Shown here: in pieces, positions 1 through 5,852 of the stretch
Layout of the letters: every line of letters starts with the position of its first letter
Numbering within the stretch: the first letter of the stretch is position 1
Assembly: GCA_947450745.1 (NCBI GenBank)
Contig: CANFYD010000067.1
Location: 1-11,276 of the forward strand
Source: Burkholderiales bacterium
Lineage (GTDB): Bacteria > Pseudomonadota > Gammaproteobacteria > Burkholderiales > Burkholderiaceae_C
Direction: 5' to 3'
Length of the DNA stretch: 11,276 bases
Position numbers and translations under genes: made by a program
The notes under the pieces: generated by a model
Told to the model about the DNA's origin: nothing
The model's database searches: none
What the model saw: the letters and a program-made list of their open reading frames with translations, nothing else

Positions 1-627
1 ATCACTGACCAAGCGGAGCGCCTCGCCACGCTGGCCGCTGCCGGGCTGCGCCACCTGCAATTGCGGATCAAGCGCGGCCCCGGCATCGGTGACGCCGAGT
101 TGCTGGCCGCTATTCGGCAAAGCCGACAAGCCGTTCAGGGCCGTAACTGCACCTTATGGATTAATGATCACTGGCGGCTGGCGCTGGTGGCCGCTGCCGG
201 TGGCCCCTGCGCCATTCATTTGGGTCAAGAAGATTGGCAGGGCTTGAGCGCGGCCGAACGCCAGCAATTGCTGAGCGCCGGTGTCGAATTGGGCCTATCC
301 AGTCACAGCCTGTGGGAGCTGGCCCGGGCGCGCGGCCTGGCACCGCGCTACATCGCTTGCGGCCCGGTCTGGCCGACCACCACCAAGCTGATGCCGTGGC
401 AGCCGCAGGGCTTGGCCAACTTGGCTTGGTGGGCACGCATGGCCGGCCGGCCGGTGATCGCCATCGGCGGCATCCTGCGGCCTGAGCAAGTCAAAGATTG
501 CGCGGCGGCCGGGGCGGCCGGGGCTTGTCTGGTGCGGGCCTTGGACGGCGGCGCGGACCTACAAACCTTTGCCGAAGCCTGGATGCAGGGCCGCTGGGGC
601 TTGGTCAGCGCAACAGCTGCGCTTTAG
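1..627 (+). CDS. thiE: Thiamine-phosphate synthase (ThiE), 5' end cut by window edge
   Basis: ThiE joins hydroxymethylpyrimidine diphosphate to hydroxyethylthiazole phosphate to make thiamine phosphate in the cytoplasm. The frame is open from base 1 to the TAG at 625-627, giving 208 visible residues. Numbered from the first visible codon, the family landmarks are QLRIK (20-24, first strand and phosphate side), ND (55-56), HLGQED (73-78, the Mg-binding Asp region), GPVWPTTTK (121-129, the PTTTK pyrophosphate loop) and IGGI (155-158, phosphate-binding glycines). All the active-site segments of the TIM barrel are present and in order. The visible ITD at the very start resembles the first beta strand of the family, so probably only about 10-20 residues are missing, unless the gene is a fusion extending upstream. 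It converges on the DUF3297 gene and overlaps it by 4 nt. The family call is firm; the true start is unknown. Confidence 0.93.
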   Translation: MTDQAERLATLAAAGLRHLQLRIKRGPGIGDAELLAAIRQSRQAVQGRNCTLWINDHWRLALVAAAGGPCAIHLGQEDWQGLSAAERQQLLSAGVELGLSSHSLWELARARGLAPRYIACGPVWPTTTKLMPWQPQGLANLAWWARMAGRPVIAIGGILRPEQVKDCAAAGAAGACLVRALDGGADLQTFAEAWMQGRWGLVSATAAL

Positions 628-929
628 CCTTGGGCAGCGGTGGAAACGCGGTAAAACGCTTCCACTTTGCCCTTCAACTTCATCATCAGCAGATTGCCCT
701 TGCGGTCCTTGGTCTTGCCGGCGCGGACCTTGACCCAGCCTTCGCTGATGCAATATTCCTCGACGTCGGAGCGCTCCTGGCCATTCAGGCGGATACCGAT
801 GTCGTGCTCGAACACGGCGGCGATGTGGTGCGGGCTGGCCGGGTCTACCGACAGGCGGTCGGGCATGGCGGCAGCGGTCGTGGCTGCTGTGGTGTCAGCG
901 GAATTGAGGTCGTTCGTGGCTGTGTTCAT
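624..929 (-). CDS. DUF3297 family protein, function unknown
   Basis: This is a 101-residue soluble protein with no signal peptide or membrane segment. From residue 22 (MPDRLSVDP) onward it follows the DUF3297 pattern: a short GIRLNG segment (45-50), VEEYCISEGWVKV (56-68) and a basic DRKGN...MKLKG stretch (75-87). The family is widespread in proteobacteria. Homologues are sometimes labelled glutathione peroxidase, but nothing here supports an enzyme of that kind. The first 21 residues are Ala/Thr-rich and not conserved-looking, so translation might instead start at Met22 (ATG at 866-864). The upstream ATG at 929 is preceded by only a weak A-rich ribosome-binding stretch. The gene lies 48 nt downstream of tolA on the same strand with no obvious terminator between, so co-transcription with tolA is likely. 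Its TAA overlaps the thiE stop on the other strand. Confidence 0.85.
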   Translation of the reverse strand: MNTATNDLNSADTTAATTAAAMPDRLSVDPASPHHIAAVFEHDIGIRLNGQERSDVEEYCISEGWVKVRAGKTKDRKGNLLMMKLKGKVEAFYRVSTAAQG

Positions 930-977
930 GATGATTTTCTTTGCTGTGATTGCGGTTTTGAATCAGTCTTACCCGAG

Positions 978-1970
978 TCAATCGCGGGGCTGGAAGCTGA
1001 TGACCAGCACGGCGGGGACGCGGCCGTCCACATCGCGGGGCAGGGTTTCGGTCTTGTCGATGGCGCGCAGCACGGCTTTGTCCCATTCGGCGTCGCCGCT
1101 GGACTTCAGCAGCTTGCTCGAGATGATTTTTCCGCTCGGTGCGGCCCGTACTTCCACCTCGGCCACCGGATTGCCCACCGGGCTGTCGTTGTAAATGATG
1201 TTGGGCCGAATGACAGCCTTGATGCGGCCGCCGTAGCCCGCCGTGGGGCCTGAGCTTTGCAGGGCGGTGCCGGTGGCGTTGGGCCCGCCGCTGGCGCCGG
1301 CCATGCCCTGGATGCGGCGCAAATTCTCTTGCCGCTGGCCTTCCAGCCGGGCTTCTCGCTTGTCGTCGGCAGCCTTCTCCTGCTTGGCTTTTTCCAGCTT
1401 GTCCTTTCTCAGCTCATCGGCTTTCAGCTTCTCGGCCTTCAGCTTGTCTTCCTTGACCTTGTTCTGTTTGTCGAGCTTGTCCTGGGCTTCGCGTTTGTCG
1501 TCGGCCGCGCGTTTTTCCAGCTTCTCGCGTTCGAGTTTGTCCTTCAGCGCTTGCTCCTTGGCGAGCGCCTTCTTGCGCTCCGCTTCATCAGCCAAGCGCT
1601 TCAATTCCAGCTCTTTCTTCTTGTCGCGCGCTTTGGCGATGGCAATTTCCGCATCGCGCTCGGCCTGCAGCTCTTCGGCTGGCGGCGGCGGCGGCGCGGG
1701 TTTGGCGGGCGTCTTGAGCACCGGCTCTGGTTCGGGCTCTGGTTCGGGTGCCGGCGGTATCACCTCGCGCGGCGCGGCGGCTTGCGGCACGGCCGACCAC
1801 AACTCGGCCTCGTAGGCGGGCGGCTTGCTGGTACGCCAATGCACACCGGCACTCAGCGCCACCACCAGCAGGGCATGGGCGGCGAGGGCGAACGCAATGC
1901 CGCGCCCGATGCCCGGTGCCTCGGGCGGGCGCAGTGGATCGGTGTGGAGCCAGGACAATTCAGTGCCCAC
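978..1970 (-). CDS. tolA: TolA, inner-membrane-anchored periplasm-spanning Tol-Pal protein
   Basis: TolA links the TolQR inner-membrane motor to the outer-membrane Pal-TolB complex, supporting outer-membrane constriction at division. The 330 residues show the classic three parts. There is a short cytoplasmic N-terminus and one membrane anchor (about 25-44). Next come a Pro/Glu-rich hinge (about 72-99) and a long Lys/Glu/Ala/Asp helical region (about 100-220). After a Gly/Ser/Ala linker, a C-terminal TonB/TolA-type domain (about 247-330) contains IKAVIRPNIIY and VEVRAAPSGKI. It is shorter than E. coli TolA (421 residues) because the helical region is shorter. The start is GTG at 1970, three bases after the tolR stop, with no clear Shine-Dalgarno, so translation is probably coupled to tolR. 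The helical region contains internal repeats such as AADDKREA (155-162 and 200-207). tolB and pal do not follow. Confidence 0.94.
   Translation of the reverse strand: MGTELSWLHTDPLRPPEAPGIGRGIAFALAAHALLVVALSAGVHWRTSKPPAYEAELWSAVPQAAAPREVIPPAPEPEPEPEPVLKTPAKPAPPPPPAEELQAERDAEIAIAKARDKKKELELKRLADEAERKKALAKEQALKDKLEREKLEKRAADDKREAQDKLDKQNKVKEDKLKAEKLKADELRKDKLEKAKQEKAADDKREARLEGQRQENLRRIQGMAGASGGPNATGTALQSSGPTAGYGGRIKAVIRPNIIYNDSPVGNPVAEVEVRAAPSGKIISSKLLKSSGDAEWDKAVLRAIDKTETLPRDVDGRVPAVLVISFQPRD
1417..1446. repeat. 15-bp imperfect tandem repeat inside tolA
   Basis: Two adjacent 15-bp units (1417-1431 and 1432-1446) differ at two positions. In TolA they encode successive Lys/Ala/Glu/Asp-rich pentads (around residues 176-185) of the helical domain. 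Such units are expected where a low-complexity helix grows or shrinks by slippage or unequal exchange. Confidence 0.7.
1723..1746. repeat. 12-bp exact tandem repeat inside tolA (Pro-Glu hinge)
   Basis: The 12-bp unit GGCTCTGGTTCG occurs twice head to tail and continues partly into a third copy. On the coding strand it encodes the alternating Pro-Glu hinge after the membrane anchor (about residues 75-83). A GGC run at 1681-1695 nearby encodes the following poly-proline. Confidence 0.8.
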
Positions 1971-1973
1971 TCA

Positions 1974-2408
1974 TCAGTTGGCGGGCGCGCCATTGCGCAC
2001 GGCCAGGCCGACGCGGGCAATACCGGCCGTCTGCAGCACATCCATGACCCGCACCACCGCCTCGTACTTGACGCTGCGGTCAGCGGAAATGACCACCGGC
2101 GTGGTCAGCACGCCGGCCTGCGCGCTGCGCACCCGCTCGGCCAGTCGGTTCAGTGGCAAGGGCTGCGGTTCTTCCTTGTCCAGCTTCATCTTGAGCTTTT
2201 CGTCGGCACCGACGATGACGTGAATCACATGTTCGGGCTGGACGCTGCTCTTGCCCACGCTGGGCAGATCCACCAGGCCGGTGGTGATCATCGGCGCGCT
2301 GACCATGAAGATGATCAACAGCACCAGCATCACGTCGATGAAGGGCACCATATTGATCTCGTTGATCGTGCGGCGGCGGCGCGAACCGCGGTTGCTGATG
2401 GAGGACAT
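1974..2408 (-). CDS. tolR: TolR, proton-channel subunit of the Tol-Pal motor (ExbD/TolR family)
   Basis: TolR works with TolQ as an inner-membrane proton channel that energises TolA. The 144-residue protein has a basic cytoplasmic N-terminus (residues 8-13, rich in Arg) and a single transmembrane helix (about 21-42). Inside that helix is the family's critical aspartate, Asp25, in NMVPFIDVMLVLLIIFM. The rest is a periplasmic domain ending in a VMDVLQTAGIARVGLAV segment typical of ExbD/TolR proteins. Length matches the family. The start ATG at 2408 lies 31 nt after the tolQ stop without an evident Shine-Dalgarno. Its stop is TGA followed by a second in-frame TGA, then the GTG of tolA. The call over ExbD rests on its position between tolQ and tolA. 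Confidence 0.95.
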   Translation of the reverse strand: MSSISNRGSRRRRTINEINMVPFIDVMLVLLIIFMVSAPMITTGLVDLPSVGKSSVQPEHVIHVIVGADEKLKMKLDKEEPQPLPLNRLAERVRSAQAGVLTTPVVISADRSVKYEAVVRVMDVLQTAGIARVGLAVRNGAPAN

Positions 2409-2439
2409 GGCAGGCTAGGTTGAGCGGAGCGGCGCGGAT

Positions 2440-3141
2440 TCAGCGCAAATTCGGCGTGGGGGCCTGGATCGGCTGGGTTGCGTTGCGCTGCAAGATGTTG
2501 GAGAACTCCTCGATGAAGGACTCCAGCGTGATCGCGCTGCGGTCGATCTGGCGGGCAAAGCGGTTGAAGGCCAGCACGGCGGGGATCGCCGCAAACAGGC
2601 CGATGGCGGTGGCGACCAGCGCCTCGGCAATGCCCGGTGCGACGGTGGCCAGCGTCACTTGCGTCAGGTTGGACAGTCCGACGAAGGCGTGCATGATGCC
2701 CCAGATGGTGCCAAACAAGCCGACATACGGCGAGACCGAACCGACCGAGGCCAGGAAGGACAAATTGCTTTCCATCGCATCGAGTTCACGCTGAAAACTG
2801 GCGCGCATCGCGCGCCGCGCACCGTCGAGCAGCGCACTGGATTCGGTCACGCGGCGCTCGCGCAGCTTCAGAAATTCACGCATGCCGGAGGCAAAAATTC
2901 GCTCCAGCGGCGCGCCGTCGCCCTTGGTCGACACCGCGTTGAACAGCTCGTTCAGGTTCTTGCCGGACCAGAACTCCTGCTCGAAGGCGTCATTGCTCTT
3001 CTTGATGCGCGACAGCGAGATCAGCTTGCCGAAAATCACGCTCCAACTGGCCAGCGAGACGATCAGCAGGGAGGCAATCACCAGTTGCACGGTGAAGCTG
3101 GCTTGCAGAATCAGCGAAACGATTGAGATGTCTTGATTCAT
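2440..3141 (-). CDS. tolQ: TolQ, inner-membrane motor subunit (MotA/TolQ/ExbB family)
   Basis: TolQ forms the multi-helix scaffold of the proton-driven Tol motor around TolR. The 233-residue protein has three predicted membrane helices (about 12-38, 127-153 and 165-193) separated by a large charged cytoplasmic loop. The two diagnostic segments are GLFGTIWGIMHAF (141-153) and VAPGIAEALVATAIGLFAAI (167-186), which are hallmark TolQ/ExbB sequences. The N-terminus MNQDISIVSLILQAS resembles E. coli TolQ, supporting the ATG at 3141. The ybgC stop is only three bases upstream, and no strong ribosome-binding site is visible, so translational coupling is likely. Size and context agree with TolQ rather than ExbB. 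Confidence 0.96.
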   Translation of the reverse strand: MNQDISIVSLILQASFTVQLVIASLLIVSLASWSVIFGKLISLSRIKKSNDAFEQEFWSGKNLNELFNAVSTKGDGAPLERIFASGMREFLKLRERRVTESSALLDGARRAMRASFQRELDAMESNLSFLASVGSVSPYVGLFGTIWGIMHAFVGLSNLTQVTLATVAPGIAEALVATAIGLFAAIPAVLAFNRFARQIDRSAITLESFIEEFSNILQRNATQPIQAPTPNLR

Positions 3142-3144
3142 GGA

Positions 3145-3573
3145 TTAAAAAGGCTTGATGGCTTTGATGAGGGCGGCCGGAATACGGGTCGGTTTGAAAT
3201 CAGCCAGCGCGCCACTGGCGACACAGCCAATGCGGATCTCGCCTTCCGCCAGCAAGCGCTCACCGCGCCAGGCTTGCTGGAACAGCAGCATGCTGGCGCG
3301 GCCCAGCTCGCGCGGCTCCACGCTGATCTGCAATAAATCATCGAGCCGCGCCGGGCTCAGGTAGCGCACGCTGGTGCTGCTGACGACGAACATCACGCCG
3401 TCTTGCAAACCGTCTTGCAAGCGCATCGCTTCTTGCGAAAAACCAAGACCGCGCAGCCATTCGGTCCGCGCGCGCTCGAAATACTTCAGGTAATTGGCAT
3501 AGAACACCACGCCGCCGGCATCGGTGTCTTCCCAATAAACCCGCAGCGCGTGCTCGAAGCGGGCTGCCGTCAT
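3145..3573 (-). CDS. ybgC: YbgC, Tol-Pal-associated acyl-CoA thioesterase
   Basis: YbgC is a small hotdog-fold thioesterase that hydrolyses acyl-CoA thioesters in the cytoplasm. It is nearly always encoded beside tolQRAB-pal, and its link to envelope maintenance or phospholipid metabolism is still loosely defined. The 142-residue protein carries the 4-hydroxybenzoyl-CoA thioesterase signature EDTDAGGVVFYANYLKYFER (15-34), including the expected catalytic Asp18. A short tandem duplication, LQDGLQDG (52-59), lies in the loop before the second strand. The ATG at 3573 overlaps the TGA of the upstream aminotransferase in an ATGA junction, and tolQ starts three bases after its TAA. This tight packing shows it belongs to the same transcript. 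Confidence 0.95.
   Translation of the reverse strand: MTAARFEHALRVYWEDTDAGGVVFYANYLKYFERARTEWLRGLGFSQEAMRLQDGLQDGVMFVVSSTSVRYLSPARLDDLLQISVEPRELGRASMLLFQQAWRGERLLAEGEIRIGCVASGALADFKPTRIPAALIKAIKPF
3398..3421. repeat. 12-bp tandem duplication inside ybgC
   Basis: Units 3398-3409 and 3410-3421 are identical except for the last base. They encode LQDG twice (residues 52-59 of YbgC). The reading frame is kept, so the protein gains a four-residue loop insertion. Confidence 0.8.
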
Positions 3574-4754
3574 CTGCGCAAGACCACAGCTAAACGAGCC
3601 ACCGCTTCTTGCAGGTCTTCCAGGCTGCTGGCAAACGACAAGCGCAGCCAGCGGTGCGAGGCGTGGCGGCCGAAATCCCGGCCCGGCGTCAGCGCCAGTT
3701 GCGCGCTGTGCATCAGCTCAAAAGCGAAATCCCAGCTGTTGTCGGTGAAGTCCGAGCAATCGATCCAGACGTAGAACGCGCCGTCTGGCACCACCGGCAC
3801 CTTCAGCCCGAGCGCCAGCAACGCCGGCACGATGAAGTCGCGCCGTTCCCGGAAGGCCTGGCGGCGGCGCTCGTACTCGGTCAGGGAGGCCGGCTCGAAG
3901 CAAGCCAGCGCCGCATATTGCGCCACGGTCGATGGGCAAATGAACAGGTTTTGGGTCAGTTTTTCGAGCGGCGCGACAAGAGCTGGCGGCAGCACCAGCC
4001 AGCCCAGCCGCCAACCGGTCATGCCGAAATACTTGGAAAAGCTGTTCACCGAGATGACGTCGTCGCCAAAGTCCAAAGCGCTGCGCTCGAAGTTCGCGTC
4101 GTAGCTCAGGCCCAGATAAATCTCGTCCACGATGGTGACGCCGCCGCGCTCGCGCACCGCTTCGACGATGGCACGCATCTCGGCCGGCGCAATCGAGGTG
4201 CCGGTCGGGTTGCTGGGCGAGGCCAGCAAGACGCCGCGAGTCTGTGCGTCCCAGGCCTCGCAGACCTGGGCAGCGCTGGGCTGAAAGCGCTGTTCCGGCC
4301 CGGCTTGCAGCAGCACCGGTTGCGCGTCGGCCGCAGCGACGAAATGGCGGTTGCAGGGGTAGCAGGGGTCGGGCATCAAGACCCGGTCACCGCGCTCGAA
4401 CAAGGCCAGGCAGATCAGGTGCAGCGCAGCGGACGCGCCAGCGGTGATGACGATGCGCTCGGGCGCGATGTCCAGACCGAAGCGCTGGCCGTACCAAGCG
4501 GACAAGGCTTGGCGCAATTCGGGCAGGCCGGTGGCCGGTGTGTATTGGGTGCGACCGGCCTCGATGCAGTCGGTGGCCGCTTGTTGAACGGCCGGCGGGG
4601 CGCTGAAATCGGGCTCGCCGATGTTCAGATAAATCATCCGCCGTCCGCCTTGCGCCGGGTCGCAACTCGGGCCGCGGGCGATTTCCGCTGCGGCCTTGGC
4701 GCACTCCATCACATAAAAGGGCTCAATCTGCTCAAGCCGACCGGCCAGCTTCAT
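3570..4754 (-). CDS. Class I/II pyridoxal-phosphate aminotransferase, substrate unknown
   Basis: This is a fold-type I, PLP-dependent aminotransferase of 394 residues and probably cytoplasmic. Visible landmarks are NIGEPDFSAP (44-53), the PLP-contacting AGASAALH (105-112), SNPTGT (181-186), VDEIYLGLSY (209-218, with Asp210 for the pyridine nitrogen), SFSKYFGMTGWRLGW (238-252, Lys241 the Schiff-base lysine) and the carboxylate-binding Arg371 in LRLSFA. All catalytic residues are present. It could transfer the amino group of aspartate, alanine, an aromatic amino acid or another donor; the sequence does not decide. The frame stays open upstream to 4967, but that part would overlap nusB in another frame. 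The start chosen is the ATG at 4754, overlapping the nusB stop as TGATG and giving the usual family N-terminus (EPFYVMECAKAAAEIA). The end overlaps ybgC by ATGA. Confidence 0.9.
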   Translation of the reverse strand: MKLAGRLEQIEPFYVMECAKAAAEIARGPSCDPAQGGRRMIYLNIGEPDFSAPPAVQQAATDCIEAGRTQYTPATGLPELRQALSAWYGQRFGLDIAPERIVITAGASAALHLICLALFERGDRVLMPDPCYPCNRHFVAAADAQPVLLQAGPEQRFQPSAAQVCEAWDAQTRGVLLASPSNPTGTSIAPAEMRAIVEAVRERGGVTIVDEIYLGLSYDANFERSALDFGDDVISVNSFSKYFGMTGWRLGWLVLPPALVAPLEKLTQNLFICPSTVAQYAALACFEPASLTEYERRRQAFRERRDFIVPALLALGLKVPVVPDGAFYVWIDCSDFTDNSWDFAFELMHSAQLALTPGRDFGRHASHRWLRLSFASSLEDLQEAVARLAVVLRR

Positions 4755-5383
4755 CAAGACGCGGCGGAGCTTGGCTTTTTGTCGACGGCCGGGGCTGCCG
4801 AGGCTGCACTGCGGGCGGCCAAGCGTGCCGCCACTTCGACCGGACGCAGATCGCCAGCCGAGCGGTCGAGCACGCCGTTCACATATTTGTGGCCGTCGGT
4901 GCCGCCAAACGATTTGGCCAATTCGACCGCCTCGTTGATCGCCACCCGGTAGGGGATGTCGAGGCAATGCTTGAGCTCGTAAGCTCCGATCATCAGCACG
5001 CCATGCTCGATCGGCGACAGCTCGGTGGTCTTGCGGTCGACATGGCGGGCCAGCACCGCGTCGAGGTCGGCCGCTTCCAGGATGCAGCCATTCAGCAGCA
5101 GGTCGAAATGGGCGCGGTCGGCCTTGTCGAATTCATCTTGCTCGCGCATGTGGGCGTCGATGGTGGCCACGTCGTCGCCGGTGACCAGCCACTGATACAA
5201 GCCTTGCAGCGCCACTTCACGCGAACGCCGGCGAGCCGATTTGGGCTGCGGCTTCTTGGACACCGCTGGGGCGAGCGCCTTGGCCTCGGTGTCTGCTGAA
5301 GTTGCGGCGGCCGGGTTGGCGGCGGCTGCGGCAGCGCGGGTGGCAGCGGACGTCCAGGGCTTGGTGGTGTTATTCGTATTCAC
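4754..5383 (-). CDS. nusB: NusB, transcription antitermination factor
   Basis: NusB, with NusE (S10), binds the boxA RNA element and allows RNA polymerase to read through rRNA operons without premature termination. The core domain spans about residues 50-185 of 209. It begins with SARRRSREVALQGLYQW (49-65, arginine-rich RNA-contacting helix and first core helix). It continues through SPIEHGVLMIGAYEL (123-137) and ends with the highly diagnostic PYRVAINEAVELAKSFGG (144-161) and KYVNGVLD (166-173). Before the core is a roughly 48-residue Ala/Thr/Pro-rich low-complexity leader, probably disordered; after it comes a short Ala/Ser tail. The start codon is GTG at 5383, overlapping the ribH TGA as GTGA, with no separate spacer. 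Gene order ribH-nusB is widely conserved. A shorter form starting inside the leader cannot be excluded. Confidence 0.95.
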   Translation of the reverse strand: MNTNNTTKPWTSAATRAAAAAANPAAATSADTEAKALAPAVSKKPQPKSARRRSREVALQGLYQWLVTGDDVATIDAHMREQDEFDKADRAHFDLLLNGCILEAADLDAVLARHVDRKTTELSPIEHGVLMIGAYELKHCLDIPYRVAINEAVELAKSFGGTDGHKYVNGVLDRSAGDLRPVEVAARLAARSAASAAPAVDKKPSSAAS

Positions 5384-5844
5384 TGCAACTCTTTCAACAG
5401 ATTGGCCATCTCGACCGCTACACGGGCCGCATCGCGACCTTTTTCTTCGGCGCGGGCATCGGCTTGCGCTTCGGTTTCCACCGTCAGAATGGCATTGGCG
5501 ATGACAATTTTGTTGTCCAGCGCCACGCGGGTGACGGCGGCACCGCTTTCGTTGGCGACCAACTCGAAGTGATAGGTTTCACCGCGGATGATGCAGCCCA
5601 GGGCCACCAAGGCGTCGAAATCTTCGCTGTCCGCCATCGCATTCAAAGCGATAGCGACTTCCAGTGCGCCGGGCACGCTGACGTGGCGGATGTGCGCTTG
5701 GCTGACGCCCAGCAGCAGCAATTCGGCCATGCAGGCCTCGGCCAAGCGCTGGGTGATTTCATAGTTGAAACGAGCTTGCACGATGCCGATACGCAGATCA
5801 CGGCCGTCAAGCGAGGGGACTTGCCCTTTGTCAGAACCTTGCAT
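5380..5844 (-). CDS. ribH: 6,7-dimethyl-8-ribityllumazine synthase (RibH)
   Basis: RibH condenses 5-amino-6-ribitylamino-uracil with 3,4-dihydroxy-2-butanone 4-phosphate to give lumazine, the penultimate riboflavin step. The 154-residue protein matches the family in length. It shows ARFNYEITQRL (24-34, with Phe26 and Asn27 at the substrate pocket), VPGALEVA (57-64) and the ALGCIIRGETYHFELVANES segment (81-100), which contains His92, the likely proton-transfer histidine. A C-terminal helix follows (AEEKGRDAARVAVEMANLL). The family usually assembles as pentamers or icosahedral shells, but the sequence alone does not show which. The ATG at 5844 is preceded by a good Shine-Dalgarno, GAGGA, that overlaps the ribBA stop. 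It is followed by nusB through a 4-nt overlap. Confidence 0.97.
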   Translation of the reverse strand: MQGSDKGQVPSLDGRDLRIGIVQARFNYEITQRLAEACMAELLLLGVSQAHIRHVSVPGALEVAIALNAMADSEDFDALVALGCIIRGETYHFELVANESGAAVTRVALDNKIVIANAILTVETEAQADARAEEKGRDAARVAVEMANLLKELQ

Positions 5845-5852
5845 GGGAGTCC

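Noticed and set aside
642..663. Hairpin within the end of the DUF3297 gene as a bidirectional terminator between converging genes
   Set aside because: The stem has a bulge and no T-tract follows on either strand, so it does not meet the usual intrinsic terminator form.
1257..2423. Long + strand open frame opposite tolA/tolR (388 codons)
   Set aside because: It lies antisense to two well-identified tol genes, is low-complexity Leu/Phe/Arg-rich where TolA is repetitive, and shows no domain. GC-rich DNA keeps such frames open by chance.
3609..4952. Long + strand open frame opposite the aminotransferase and part of nusB (447 codons)
   Set aside because: It is the complement of an enzyme gene with complete catalytic motifs; the translated product is Arg/Gln/His-rich with no family resemblance.
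4755..4967. Upstream extension of the aminotransferase to an ATG at 4967
   Set aside because: The extra 71 residues overlap nusB out of frame and look like non-coding Arg/Gly/Pro-rich translation; the ATG at 4754 in a TGATG junction gives the usual family N-terminus.
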